Below, one piece after another: positions 17,853-26,783 of a stretch of 64,000 nt of DNA. Each line of letters begins with the position of its first letter. Position 1 is the first letter of the stretch. A program made the translations under genes and the position numbers. This DNA is from Shimia haliotis (GTDB taxonomy: Bacteria > Pseudomonadota > Alphaproteobacteria > Rhodobacterales > Rhodobacteraceae), in the NCBI RefSeq assembly GCF_900114415.1, contig NZ_FOSZ01000003.1:372001-436000 (forward strand), written 5' to 3'. The notes under the pieces were generated by a model, which saw only the letters and a program-made list of their open reading frames with translations, was not told the origin of the DNA and did no database searches.

Positions 17853-19320
17853 CGAGCCAGTTCAAGAGCGTGCCGCGATCCGGCTTGCCAGAACTGGTCA
17901 GGGGCCAGTCGGTGAGGCGGAAGAAGCGGCGGGGCAGTTTGTAGCGCGGCAGGCGGATGGCGAGTTGGCTGCGGATTTCTTCGAGCGGGGTGTCGCCTAG
18001 CAGGATGGCCACAAGTTCCTGACCACGCGAATGGTGGGTGCGGCCCAAGACCAGTGCGCTGGTGATGCCGGGGATTTCGCCAAGCGCAGTTTCGATTTCC
18101 TGCGGGTAGACGTTGTGGCCTGCGGTGATGACCATGCCGCCTTCGCGGCCCAAGAGAGTTAGCGAGCCGTCGTAGTTGAGTTTGCCGAGGTCGCCGACTG
18201 TGGCCCAAGGGCCTTCGCGGCGGAAGCCGGAGTTGCGGCCGCCCCAGAGGTAGCCTTCGATTGCTAAATCGCCGCGCACGAAGATTGTGCCGGCTTGGCC
18301 TTGAGCCACTTCTGCGCCGTTTTCGCGGATCGAGAGTTCGACATGCGGGAACGGGCGTCCTACGGAATTGGCGGGGGCGGAGGAGGAACTGCGGCCGTGG
18401 GTGTTGAGGCTGACGAAGCCCAGCTCCGAGGCGCCGTAGTATTCGTGGATGCGGGCGCGGGGGAAGAAGTCGCGCGCTTTGGCAAGCAGGGCGGGGTCGA
18501 GTTTGGCGCCAGCTGTGGTGATTTCGATGATTTGATCCTGCGGGGTGCCGTGACAGAGAGCGGCGAGCAGGGAGGGCACGGCGACGATGCGGCGGGTGGT
18601 GGCCATGGCGCGGTGGGCGTCTGCGAGGTCGAAGCGGGTGATGGCGTGGAAGGTCGCGCCGAGTTCCAGCGTTTCAGCCAAAGCATAAAGCGAGATGCCG
18701 TGCGCGAGGGGGCCGGGGGCGAAGGTGTTGCTTTGCTCGGTGAGCGCAAAGGCAAGGCGGGAGGCGTCAAGGGACGCGCGCCAGCTGTGACGGGCGCGGG
18801 CGAAGGCCTTGGGTTGTGAGGTGGTGCCGGAGGTGAAACCTACCATAAAGGTGTCACGCGGATTGGTCAGCGGCAGGTCGATAGGGGTTGTGAGGAAGGT
18901 CTCAAACGCGTCGGTGTCTACCGTGATCGCGGGGATCGAGAGGCGCTCGGCGGCTTCGATCAGGGCGGTTTGCGAGGACAGGCAAAAGACCACATCCGGT
19001 GGCAGCTTTGCCAGCATGCGTTGATGTAGGGCGGCGGGCCATTGCGGGTCAAGCAACATGACCGCGTGCGGTGTGGCAAGCGCTGCGGGCAGGAGCGTGG
19101 CCGCGGCGGGTTGGTTGCCGATGGCGACCGCAAACAGGCGCGCGTCAGAGGGCAGCGAGAGGTCGGCGTGGCGTCGGTGCGGCAGGGCGGTCAGAGCGTT
19201 GTGCAGGCGCTTGAGGCGCTCAAACAGCGCGCCGTAGCTGAGCGACGTGCCGGAAATGCAGACCGCCAGCGCATCGGGGCACTGGCGGGCGTGGTGTTCT
19301 ATGGCGTGGCGTAGCGGCAA
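17809..19320 (-). CDS. Acyl-CoA synthetase, AMP-forming (YhfT-like)
   Basis: Adenylates a carboxylic acid and joins it to CoA; about 503 residues. ANL-family motifs: TSGTTSQPKAF (A3), YGASELGF (A5), TVGDLG (A7), REGGMVITAGHN (A8) and the C-terminal lysine in SSGKPDRG (A10). The long open frame reaches into bioY, so the start must be near 19320: a TTG there is preceded by TGAGGA at six bases and yields a protein of family length; no ATG fits. Sits between bioY and the thiolase gene, suggesting an acid linked to biotin supply (pimelate or another acyl chain), which is inference. Confidence 0.88.
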   Translation of the reverse strand: MPLRHAIEHHARQCPDALAVCISGTSLSYGALFERLKRLHNALTALPHRRHADLSLPSDARLFAVAIGNQPAAATLLPAALATPHAVMLLDPQWPAALHQRMLAKLPPDVVFCLSSQTALIEAAERLSIPAITVDTDAFETFLTTPIDLPLTNPRDTFMVGFTSGTTSQPKAFARARHSWRASLDASRLAFALTEQSNTFAPGPLAHGISLYALAETLELGATFHAITRFDLADAHRAMATTRRIVAVPSLLAALCHGTPQDQIIEITTAGAKLDPALLAKARDFFPRARIHEYYGASELGFVSLNTHGRSSSSAPANSVGRPFPHVELSIRENGAEVAQGQAGTIFVRGDLAIEGYLWGGRNSGFRREGPWATVGDLGKLNYDGSLTLLGREGGMVITAGHNVYPQEIETALGEIPGITSALVLGRTHHSRGQELVAILLGDTPLEEIRSQLAIRLPRYKLPRRFFRLTDWPLTSSGKPDRGTLLNWLDEKDARLVPLHPAT

Positions 19321-19328
19321 GCGCGTCC

Positions 19329-19865
19329 TCAGATATTGGGGTAGGCGCGGCGAAGGCCGCGGGCGATCACCGTCGCCAGAACCACCTTTACCAGATCGCC
19401 TGGGATATAGGCCACCATGATCGCGAGCGATTTGTCGAGGCCGAGTTTGCCAACAACGGCCATCCACGGAATACCGAGCGTGTACATTACAAGGATTCCG
19501 CCGAAGGCGATCATGCCGCCAGTGACCCAGATGTTGGCGTTTGCGTTCTTGTGGACGAGATGGCCGATCACTGCGGCACAGATCGGCCATGCGAGAATGA
19601 AACCACCGGAGGTTCCCAGCAGAACGCCAAAGCCACCACGACCGCCGGACAAAAGAGGAAAGCCCATGGCGACAAGCGCAACAAAAAGCAAAAGTGCATA
19701 GCCGCCTCTTTTGGCCCCTAGCACTGATCCTGCGAGCATAACGCCGAGCGACTGTGCGGTGATGGGCGGCAGCGCGCCGCCGGCAAAAGCGATGGGCGGC
19801 ATGAGGCCGAGCGCTGCGGTCAGCGCGACGAAAAGGGCGATATAGACGATGTCTTTAATGGTCAT
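19329..19865 (-). CDS. bioY: Biotin ECF transporter S component BioY
   Basis: Membrane substrate-binding subunit of 178 residues with about six helices, which captures biotin for the energy-coupling module. Family features: GGALPPITAQSLGVMLAGSVLGAKRG near residues 30-55, the GGRGGFGVLLGTSGGFILAWP stretch, and the C-terminal YIPGDLVKVVLATVIARGLRR. Encoded downstream of bioM and bioN in the order known from Rhodobacter capsulatus; a 104-base gap separates it from bioN and holds a short direct repeat (CGGTTAAA twice, about 19914-19933). Confidence 0.95.
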   Translation of the reverse strand: MTIKDIVYIALFVALTAALGLMPPIAFAGGALPPITAQSLGVMLAGSVLGAKRGGYALLLFVALVAMGFPLLSGGRGGFGVLLGTSGGFILAWPICAAVIGHLVHKNANANIWVTGGMIAFGGILVMYTLGIPWMAVVGKLGLDKSLAIMVAYIPGDLVKVVLATVIARGLRRAYPNI

Positions 19866-19969
19866 TTGGTGTCCCGATCCCGTGGTCTTTGTTCGTGTGA
19901 GCCATTTCCGGAGTCGGTTAAAATCCGGTTAAAGCATGGGCAAGTTTTGATGGCGCAAGAGGTCTACCT

Positions 19970-20566
19970 TTAGGAACGATATCCTCGAGATTCGATGGCA
20001 TCCGAAACATCGTCCGCCATTTTGATCGCTCGGATCGCAAGTGGCATGGCAACAGCAATGATCGAGCGTTCCAGACCGCGGGTCTTTTGCGCTTCGCGGA
20101 CTTCGGTGGCGATGCGGCCAAGTACAGGGATAAAGCGAAGGGCAAGCGAGATGGCAAGGCTGACCTTGTCGGGGTTTACACCAATAGGTTTGAACAAGCG
20201 CAGGGCGCGGGTCATGCTGTCGATCATGTCGCTGGCACGGGTGGTGAGGGTCACAAGGCTGGCCAGAAGGATCAGCGCGGCAAGGCGCAGGACAACGTAG
20301 GCTGCGAGGGTGAGGCCGGAGAAATACCACTGCACCGCAAAGAAGATCACGAAGATCCACATGAGCGGTCTGATCTGGGCCAGCGCGGTTTTCATCGGGA
20401 TATTGGCGACACGGTAAAGCGCGAGAATTGCGACGACGGCGAGCGCCGTGACAAGCAGGCTTTCTTGCAGGAAGAGCGCGGTGGCAGCGATGGCGAGCGC
20501 GGCCATCTTTGGCCCCGGGCTCATCCGGTGGAGCATTGAGGTGCCTGGGGTGTAAAGATCCAGCAT
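19970..20566 (-). CDS. bioN: Biotin ECF transporter T component BioN
   Basis: 198-residue CbiQ/EcfT-family membrane protein with four or five helices in the N-terminal 130 residues and the two short signature motifs in the coupling domain (the E-A-Q-K-T-R-G segment near residue 160 and I-E-S-R-G-Y near the end), which contact the ATPase. Its ATG shares one base with the bioM stop. Confidence 0.95.
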   Translation of the reverse strand: MLDLYTPGTSMLHRMSPGPKMAALAIAATALFLQESLLVTALAVVAILALYRVANIPMKTALAQIRPLMWIFVIFFAVQWYFSGLTLAAYVVLRLAALILLASLVTLTTRASDMIDSMTRALRLFKPIGVNPDKVSLAISLALRFIPVLGRIATEVREAQKTRGLERSIIAVAMPLAIRAIKMADDVSDAIESRGYRS

Positions 20567-21240
20567 CAGGCCATGAGCTCCTGATAGAAGGGGATCGCCT
20601 TGGCGGGGGTGGCGTCACAGGCCACGCGGCCCTCGTCGATGACGATCACGCGGTCGTAGTCGGCGATCTGATCAAGGTCGTGGGTGACATGGATGATGGT
20701 TTGATCAAGCGCATTCAACACGCGCGCGATGCGGCGTTTGTTGCGTAGATCAAGCAGGGTTGTCGGCTCGTCCAGCACCACATAGGCGGGGGCCATGACC
20801 AGCACGCCGGAGATCGCCAGCAGCTGTTTTTGCCCGCCGGAGAGCAAATGTGCGGGGTGCTCGCGCAGGTGTTGCATGTCGTAGCGCTCAAGAATTTCGG
20901 TGGTGCGCGTGGCGATGGTGGCCTTGTCCAGACCGAGGTTTTTCATGCCAAAGGCGAGGTCTTCCTCGACCACTGGAAAGACGATTTGGTTGTCGGGGTT
21001 CTGAAAGACAAACCCGACGCGCCCGCGGACGTCCTTGCCCTGTTTTTTTGTGTCAAAGCCGTCCACGGAAACAGTGCCCGAGGTCGGCAATGCAAGGCCG
21101 TTGAGCAGGCGGGCGAAGGAGGATTTGCCGGAGCCGTTGGCGCCGATCACTGCGATGCGGCGCTCAGACAGGGAAAGGGAAATGTTGTGCAAAACGGGGT
21201 GGTCGCCGAAAGAAAGGCTGACGTTTTTGAGGTCGATCAT
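20566..21240 (-). CDS. bioM: Biotin ECF transporter ATPase BioM
   Basis: 224-residue ATPase driving biotin uptake with BioN and BioY. Walker [10 protein letters not shown] near residue 34, Q-loop [11 protein letters not shown], signature [13 protein letters not shown], Walker B YVVLDEP and the switch histidine in [10 protein letters not shown]. The ATG at 21240, preceded by GGGGACACCT, is chosen over the upstream open frame. First gene of the minus-strand operon; I found no TTAT-N2-ATAA BioR-type box in its upstream 160 bases. Confidence 0.95.
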   Translation of the reverse strand: MIDLKNVSLSFGDHPVLHNISLSLSERRIAVIGANGSGKSSFARLLNGLALPTSGTVSVDGFDTKKQGKDVRGRVGFVFQNPDNQIVFPVVEEDLAFGMKNLGLDKATIATRTTEILERYDMQHLREHPAHLLSGGQKQLLAISGVLVMAPAYVVLDEPTTLLDLRNKRRIARVLNALDQTIIHVTHDLDQIADYDRVIVIDEGRVACDATPAKAIPFYQELMA

Positions 21241-21300
21241 AGGTGTCCCCGAGTGCGGCTGTTTGGGCGCTCTTAGCGCAAATGGCGCGCCGGTTGAAGC

Positions 21301-21345
21301 GGTAGGAGCCTGAGGCGCAGGTATTTGGGGAACAAAAAGAAGCAA
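21301..21345 (+). repeat. Dispersed intergenic repeat, copy C
   Basis: GGAGCCTGAGGCGCAGGTAT then TTGGGGAACAAAAAGAAG. The tail nearly matches copies A, B and E. Lies between bioM and the TraB/GumN gene, on the strand opposite to both. Confidence 0.6.
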
Positions 21346-21401
21346 GGAGGAAAGAGCCGCCCCCGCCGCTGGTGAGAGCGAAGAGGGCGGCGCGTAACGT
21401 T

Positions 21402-22415
21402 TTAGCGCGCGACCTGTGTGAGGGTGTAGCCCTTTGCCCGCAGCAGGTTGAGAACGCCATATTGACCCGGCAAATGCGCAGCCCCGACCGCGACAACGAT
21501 GCGTTTTTCCTTGCGAGCAAGGATACGCGGCATCCAGTTTTTGTTGCGCTCATCCAGAATGTATTTGTCGTGGCTGCGCTGCAGGCGGGCGACTTCGGAT
21601 CGGCTGACGTTCAGGTCGCGATACATGAACGCTTCGTTCACCAGCATGCCCTCGACCAGTTTGCCGTCGTGATAGGCGCTGCGCAGCGTGGTGGACATAT
21701 TGGCGATTTCCGCTTCACTTTGCATATCCAGTTCAATGGACCGGACCTGATCACGAATGGGTTGGCGGCTGATGGTTCGCAAGGATTCCTCGAGGGTTTC
21801 CAAAGACACCATCGGCACCCGTGCGGAACGTGCGATGCGCTCGAGTCGGGCGTCGACACCTTTGGAGCGGTCCCAGCCAAAGGGATCACAATCCCCGCGA
21901 ACCACTTCGCCCGAGATGAACCATGGCTGGATTCGGTTCAACTGATCCGGTGTGAACCCATAAAGCTGCATCCGAAAACTGAGTTGGTCCCACAAGTCTT
22001 TGCGCAGCAGCTGGCTCATGTATGGGCCGCGGCTGCGGGTGAGGACTTTGGGGTTTTGGTACACTGCGTCCCATTGCGGTCCGATTTCCTGTGTGCGCAT
22101 TTCCAGCATCAAAAGGTCGGCGTTCCTGAGAAAACGGGAGGCGTCGGCGACCACCTTGCGGTGACGGCGGTCTCCGGCGTGGTGGGTGCCGACGATGCGA
22201 ATAATTTGATCGACCTTGCGTGCCTCCCAGATGATGCCTTCGTGAAACGGCACCTTGGCGGCCTGCTGGGCAAATCTAGCGCGATCTTGCGCGCTGAGGC
22301 TCTTGCGCAGGTCTGTGCCTTTGCAAAGTGCGGTTGCGGCCTCCGGTGCAAACGAAAAAAGCGAGAGGGCCAATAGGAGAAACAGCGGGCGCAGGGGCGT
22401 GAATTTGGTCGTCAT
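21402..22415 (-). CDS. TraB/GumN family protein
   Basis: 337 residues, exported: signal sequence [20 protein letters not shown] ending near AATA. Family motifs are IVGTHHAGD near residue 73, LLMLEMRT near 100 and the C-terminal [17 protein letters not shown]. TraB/GumN (Tiki-like) proteins are putative metal-dependent proteases with conserved GxxH and GxxHL histidines, both present here; the physiological substrate is unknown. The first ATG with a good signal peptide is used; a longer reading frame upstream crosses the hairpin at 22429-22449. Confidence 0.88.
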   Translation of the reverse strand: MTTKFTPLRPLFLLLALSLFSFAPEAATALCKGTDLRKSLSAQDRARFAQQAAKVPFHEGIIWEARKVDQIIRIVGTHHAGDRRHRKVVADASRFLRNADLLMLEMRTQEIGPQWDAVYQNPKVLTRSRGPYMSQLLRKDLWDQLSFRMQLYGFTPDQLNRIQPWFISGEVVRGDCDPFGWDRSKGVDARLERIARSARVPMVSLETLEESLRTISRQPIRDQVRSIELDMQSEAEIANMSTTLRSAYHDGKLVEGMLVNEAFMYRDLNVSRSEVARLQRSHDKYILDERNKNWMPRILARKEKRIVVAVGAAHLPGQYGVLNLLRAKGYTLTQVAR

Positions 22416-22428
22416 GCCCAAAGCAATA

Positions 22429-22449
22429 GAGGCACGCATTGCGTGCCTC
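22429..22449 (-). terminator. Terminator of the TRAP transporter operon
   Basis: GAGGCACGC-ATT-GCGTGCCTC, nine-base perfect arms, 30 bases past the large-permease stop on the minus strand and followed there by a moderately T-rich tract. It lies 14 bases before the TraB gene start. Confidence 0.75.
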
Positions 22450-22478
22450 AACTGTGAAGTTCATGACCTTGGGGTGTG

Positions 22479-23906
22479 CTACGCCAAGGATGGTAGCCAA
22501 AGCACAATGGCAGGGAAGGCCACAAGCAGGGCGATGGTGACAGCGTCCGCGATGAAGAAGGGCGTGACGCCTTTGAAGACGTCCTGAACGGTCAAATCCT
22601 CCCGCACGCCGGCCACAACAAAGCAGTTGAGACCTATCGGGGGCGTGATCAAACAGAACTCGGCCATTTTCACGACCAGAATGCCGAACCAGATCGCGCA
22701 CATTGGACCGCTCATACCAAAGGTACTGTCGGCAGCGGCGACCGCTTCACCTCCGTTGAGGGCCATGACGGCGGGGTAAACCACCGGAAGCGTCAAAAGC
22801 AGCATGCCGATGGCATCCATGAACATGCCCAGCACAGCATAGGCCAAGAGGATACAGATCAGGATCAGCCACGGTGACATGGTCAGCGATGTGATCCAGT
22901 CCGAAAACGCGCCGGGAAGATCGGCAAAGCCGAGGAAGCGCACGTAGATCAGAACCCCCCAGATGATGGTGAAGATCATCACGGTCAGCTTGGCAGTGTC
23001 CAGAAGCGCTTCTTTGAGCTCCTTCCAGCGCATGCCTTGATAAAGCGCCATCAGGAAGACGATGAACGCGCCGACAGCGCCGCCCTCTGTCGGGGTGCCC
23101 CACGCATCTCCAAAGGGGTTGTAGACGAAGAAGATGATGATCACGACGACGGCCACAATCGGTAGGGCTGGCGGCAGTGAGGCGAAGCGTTCGCGCCATG
23201 TGAACCCTGTGACCGGCGGGCCGACAGATTTGAAGATCACGGCAATGCCGATGATCATCGCGGCATAGATGAAGGCCGAAAATGCGCCGGGAATGAAGCC
23301 TGCGAGCAGCAGCTTGCCCACGTCCTGTTCAACGATAATCGCATAGATCACGAGGATCGCGCTGGGCGGAATGAGGCTTGCGAGCGTGCCACCTGCGGCG
23401 ACAACACCTGCTGCGAATTGTTTGTTGTACCCTGCTTTCAGCATCTCGGGGATGGCAATGCGGGCAAAGACGGCGGCGGTGGCCACAGAAGCGCCTGACA
23501 CGGCCGCAAAGCCTGCGGTGGCAAAGACGGTGGAGACCGCGAGGCCACCCGGTACCCATGCGATCCAGCGTTTGGCGGCCTCAAACAGCGCCGTAGTCAG
23601 CTTGGCGTGATAGGCGAGGTAGCCGATCAGGATGAAGGTCGGAATGAGGCTAAGCGCCTGTGAGGACACTTTGGAATGTGGCACCGAGCCTGCGATGGCG
23701 ATGGATTTGCCAAGGGCGCCGTCCCAGATTTCGCGGCGTTCATTCCAGTAGAGAAATTTGTCAGGGGCGTAGCCGAATTTGGCCCAGAAAATCCAAACGA
23801 TGCCGATGAAGCCAGCCAGCGCAGCGGCAAAGGCCACGCGCATGCCCAGCACCACAAGCACCAGCATGCCGCCAGTAACCCAGAGACCAATCGTGATGTT
23901 ATCCAT
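22479..23906 (-). CDS. TRAP transporter large permease (DctM-like)
   Basis: 475-residue inner-membrane permease with about 12-13 helices that couples solute import to a sodium gradient. Family segments include PSAILVIYAIIVEQDVGKLL near residue 170 and MDAIGMLLLTLPVVYP near 375. The ATG at 23906 overlaps the DctQ gene by eight bases; the open frame further upstream lies inside that gene. Works with the small permease and periplasmic receptor encoded just upstream. Confidence 0.95.
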   Translation of the reverse strand: MDNITIGLWVTGGMLVLVVLGMRVAFAAALAGFIGIVWIFWAKFGYAPDKFLYWNERREIWDGALGKSIAIAGSVPHSKVSSQALSLIPTFILIGYLAYHAKLTTALFEAAKRWIAWVPGGLAVSTVFATAGFAAVSGASVATAAVFARIAIPEMLKAGYNKQFAAGVVAAGGTLASLIPPSAILVIYAIIVEQDVGKLLLAGFIPGAFSAFIYAAMIIGIAVIFKSVGPPVTGFTWRERFASLPPALPIVAVVVIIIFFVYNPFGDAWGTPTEGGAVGAFIVFLMALYQGMRWKELKEALLDTAKLTVMIFTIIWGVLIYVRFLGFADLPGAFSDWITSLTMSPWLILICILLAYAVLGMFMDAIGMLLLTLPVVYPAVMALNGGEAVAAADSTFGMSGPMCAIWFGILVVKMAEFCLITPPIGLNCFVVAGVREDLTVQDVFKGVTPFFIADAVTIALLVAFPAIVLWLPSLA

Positions 23907-24534
23907 TGGTATCGTCTCCGAGAATTTCGACCTCAGCGCGGGCCTGTTCTTCGATGGATTGCACAAGTGGCACGGCGACCGGTGCGGGCAGGTTCAGGAA
24001 AAAGGCGCGGCCATAGCCGACAACCTGAAGAGCGAGGCGGAGGCACATCACACCAAACGCAATCGGCACAATGAGTTTGGATGGCCAGATCGGAATGCCG
24101 ATGTCGATGGAGCTGTCGCGCGAGCAAAGCGGGCGGGCGCAGTCAAAAGAGCGTTCGAAATGTGCCCAGCTGCCCATTGTCAGCGCAATCATAAGCAGGA
24201 AGATCAAAACCACGGACAGGAGTTCCGCCCCCCAAAGGGCGCGGCCTTTGAGTTGGCCGATGACCATGTCCATCCGGATATGGCTGCCGTCGCGTTGCAC
24301 GTAAGCGATGCCCATCACTGCGATTAGCGGCATCAGGGTTTCGATGTAGTCCACATAGCCGGAAAGAGGCGAAGCGAAGAACTTGCGACCGCCTACCGAA
24401 TAGGCGGCGAGGAACATGAGGCTGAAGACGGCGAGGCCGCTTAGCAAGGCAAATACGGTTTCAAGCTTGAGCAGACGACGGTCCAGCCTTGAAAGCAGGC
24501 TGTCGTCTTCAAGCACAGCGGCGCTGCTGGCCAT
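23899..24534 (-). CDS. TRAP transporter small permease (DctQ-like)
   Basis: 211-residue four-helix membrane protein; the DctQ fold is supported by YSVGGRKFFASPLSGYVDYIETL and AYVQRDGSHIRMD. A loop of about 25 residues with cysteines (CARPLCSRDSS) between helices 3 and 4 is longer than usual. GGGGGA stands five bases before the ATG at 24534; a TTG six bases upstream is less well placed. Confidence 0.92.
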   Translation of the reverse strand: MASSAAVLEDDSLLSRLDRRLLKLETVFALLSGLAVFSLMFLAAYSVGGRKFFASPLSGYVDYIETLMPLIAVMGIAYVQRDGSHIRMDMVIGQLKGRALWGAELLSVVLIFLLMIALTMGSWAHFERSFDCARPLCSRDSSIDIGIPIWPSKLIVPIAFGVMCLRLALQVVGYGRAFFLNLPAPVAVPLVQSIEEQARAEVEILGDDTNG

Positions 24535-24566
24535 GTGCAATCCCCCATGTCTTTGTTTTTATGCAA

Positions 24567-24596
24567 GAACGGCCCCGCGCGAGGTCGGGGCCGTTC
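24567..24596 (-). terminator. Terminator or attenuator inside the TRAP operon
   Basis: GAACGGCCCCG and CGGGGCCGTTC, 11-base perfect arms with an 8-base loop, followed on the minus strand by TTGCATAAAAAC. It lies between the receptor gene and the two permease genes; partial termination here would yield more receptor than permease, as is usual for such transporters. Confidence 0.85.
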
Positions 24597-24611
24597 CGTG
24601 TGTTGGTGCGC

Positions 24612-25628
24612 TTAGTTGGCGGCGCGATGATCTGCGAGGGTTTTCACCACAAGATCATAAAGTTCCTGACCAGGCAGGCCCTGGCCTTCCATGTCTGCGA
24701 TCCACGCGTCGCGGATCGGGTCCGCTGCTTTGGCGCGGAATTCCGCGAGCACTGCGTCGTCGATCATGACTTTCGCAACGCCTTTTTCTTCCAGAACGCT
24801 GTCCCACTTCTCAAGCAGGGTGCCGTAGTTGGCGACGTAGTGATCCAGCGCTTCATCAACCGAGCTGTCGAGTGCCGCGCGGTGTTCGTCCGACAGCATG
24901 TCATAGGCGTCGATGTTCACCACAACCGGGCAGTTTACTGTGCCGGGGTTGAGGTTCGCAGTCCACCAGTCGGCCTGATTGATAGTGCCGAACGCAAGGT
25001 GCGCGTGCTGGGCGAATGCCACGGTGTCGACAACGCCGCTTTCCATTGCCTGATAGGCTTCGGTTGCGGTCACGGATGTCGGAACGCCGCCAACGGCCTC
25101 GAACGCTTTGCCAAGACCGCCGGTAGCGCGGACGCGCATGCCGTCAAAGTCTGCCAGTGTGTCACGCGGATCGCCGGTGCCGACAAGGTTGTACTGCGGC
25201 ATGGGTGAGGTCATCAGAAGCATCGCGTTCCACTGTTCCATTTCCTCGGCGGCTGCCGGATGGGCGTAAACAGCTTTGGATACGGCAACTTCTTCGGCGA
25301 GGTTGGCAACGCCGAGGAACGGCAGTTCTAGAACGGTCACAACGCGGTTTTTGTCACGGTGATAGCCGGCGCAGAACTGGGCCATTTCAAACGCGCCGAT
25401 CGAGATGCCGTCGAGGTTTTCGCGGTTTTTAGACAGGCCGCCGTAAGAGATGTTCAGCGTGAAATCGCCGCCGGTTTTTTCGCTGACCAGTTCTGCCAGT
25501 TTTTCAACGTGCTCGGTGAACGCGCGGCGCTTGCCCCAGACGGAGACGTTCCATTCGGTCGCCATGGCTTCGGATGCAAATGCCAAAGTGAGTGCAGCCG
25601 CTGCGGTGCGGCCCAAAAATTTCTTCAT
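24612..25628 (-). CDS. TRAP transporter solute-binding protein (DctP family)
   Basis: 338-residue periplasmic receptor with signal peptide MKKFLGRTAAAALTLAFASEAMA. DctP-fold features: DFTLNISYGGLSKNRENLDG, the carboxylate-binding arginine in GMRVRATGG near residue 170, and ATEAYQAMESGVVD. Such receptors usually bind an organic acid, but tryptophans and the unusual MSPxPQYN stretch leave the ligand open. An AGGATATC ribosome site precedes the ATG. First gene of the TRAP operon; starts 113 bases after ureG on the same strand. Confidence 0.94.
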   Translation of the reverse strand: MKKFLGRTAAAALTLAFASEAMATEWNVSVWGKRRAFTEHVEKLAELVSEKTGGDFTLNISYGGLSKNRENLDGISIGAFEMAQFCAGYHRDKNRVVTVLELPFLGVANLAEEVAVSKAVYAHPAAAEEMEQWNAMLLMTSPMPQYNLVGTGDPRDTLADFDGMRVRATGGLGKAFEAVGGVPTSVTATEAYQAMESGVVDTVAFAQHAHLAFGTINQADWWTANLNPGTVNCPVVVNIDAYDMLSDEHRAALDSSVDEALDHYVANYGTLLEKWDSVLEEKGVAKVMIDDAVLAEFRAKAADPIRDAWIADMEGQGLPGQELYDLVVKTLADHRAAN

Positions 25629-25741
25629 GATATCCTCCCATTGAATGGCTTTGGTGCCATTTCCTGCGAAAGACTAACCTAGCGTTAGGGCGCTGAATAG
25701 TCCGTATTTGTTGGTATGCACGGGGTTCTTAAACCGACGAC

Positions 25742-26371
25742 TTATTGAGCAATCAGGCTGGGAATGCCCCCGATTTCACCAATCAGAGGCAAGATCGCGT
25801 CCAGACCTTTGCCGTGGCGCAGACTGGCAAAAACGAACGGCCTTTGGCCGCGCATTTTGGCGGCGTCACGCTCCATGACCTCAAGGCTGGCGCCAACGTG
25901 CGGGGCGAGGTCAGTCTTGTTGATGATCAGGATGTCGGAACGGGTGATTGCCGGTCCGCCCTTACGGGGAATTTCTTCGCCTGCGGCAGTGTCGATGACA
26001 TAGAGCGTCATGTCCGCCAGTTCGGGAGAGAATGTGGCGGACAAGTTGTCTCCGCCGGACTCAATCAGGATCACGTCCAGATCGGGGATTTCGCGGTTCA
26101 ACTCGTCGATGGCCGCAAGGTTGATCGACGCGTCTTCGCGGATTGCCGTGTGCGGGCAGCCGCCGGTTTCGACGCCCTTGATGCGCTCCAGCGGCAGCAC
26201 CTGCTGGCGCATGAGTTCTTCGGCATCTTCGCGGGTGTAGATGTCATTGGTGACAACGGCGACGGAGAGCGTGTCGCGCAAGGCACGGCAGAGGGTGGCG
26301 GTCAGCGTGGTTTTGCCAGCGCCCACGGGGCCGCCGATACCGATGCGGAGAGGGCCGTTTGGAGAGGTCAT
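25742..26371 (-). CDS. ureG: Urease accessory GTPase UreG
   Basis: 209-residue SIMIBI-class GTPase that provides energy and delivers nickel during urease maturation. P-loop [11 protein letters not shown] near residue 12, the metal-binding CPH in [13 protein letters not shown] near 72, and guanine-specificity motif NKTD near 150. AAGGAG precedes the ATG. Last gene of the urease cluster, one base after the DUF3995 gene. Confidence 0.97.
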   Translation of the reverse strand: MTSPNGPLRIGIGGPVGAGKTTLTATLCRALRDTLSVAVVTNDIYTREDAEELMRQQVLPLERIKGVETGGCPHTAIREDASINLAAIDELNREIPDLDVILIESGGDNLSATFSPELADMTLYVIDTAAGEEIPRKGGPAITRSDILIINKTDLAPHVGASLEVMERDAAKMRGQRPFVFASLRHGKGLDAILPLIGEIGGIPSLIAQ

Positions 26372-26372
26372 G

Positions 26373-26783
26373 TCAGGCTCCTTGAAGTCGTAGGAAAAGA
26401 AAGGCGGCGCCGATTGCGAGGATCAGCGGGCTGTAGCTGCGTTTGTCGAGCGTGGCGAAGGGTTCTTCGCAAAAGGTGTTGCGCCAGAGCGGGGTGTAGG
26501 CCACAGCCCCGCGCAGCAGGAAGACTGCGGCGGCACAGCTCATCAGCAGGCTGTGCAGAGCGAAGGCGGGGACATGCGGTAGGATGGCGGCGAACAGCAG
26601 CGCCATAGCCACCAACGCACATGGAACGGCTGGGGGCATGCGGGTGATGCCTTTGGCGCCGACTGTGGCGCGGGCCAGAGAGGCTTCGTCCTTGATCGGG
26701 GTCCAGTAACCGATGGCCCAAAGCAGGTGCAAAGCGGCGGGGATGATCAGGGAGATCGACAGGAGCGTGGCGAGAACGGTCAT
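26373..26783 (-). CDS. DUF3995 membrane protein in urease operon
   Basis: 136-residue inner-membrane protein with four predicted helices. The H-x-x-W-A-x-G segment ([13 protein letters not shown]) and Y-T-P-L-W-R-N match DUF3995, a family without assigned function. It overlaps ureF by four bases and ends one base before ureG, so it is an integral part of the operon; a link to nickel or urea movement is possible but not shown by motifs. Confidence 0.85.
   Translation of the reverse strand: MTVLATLLSISLIIPAALHLLWAIGYWTPIKDEASLARATVGAKGITRMPPAVPCALVAMALLFAAILPHVPAFALHSLLMSCAAAVFLLRGAVAYTPLWRNTFCEEPFATLDKRSYSPLILAIGAAFLFLRLQGA

Noticed and set aside
21241-21401. BioR operator before bioM
   Set aside because: No TTAT-N2-ATAA-type palindrome in the gap; control of the biotin operon remains open.
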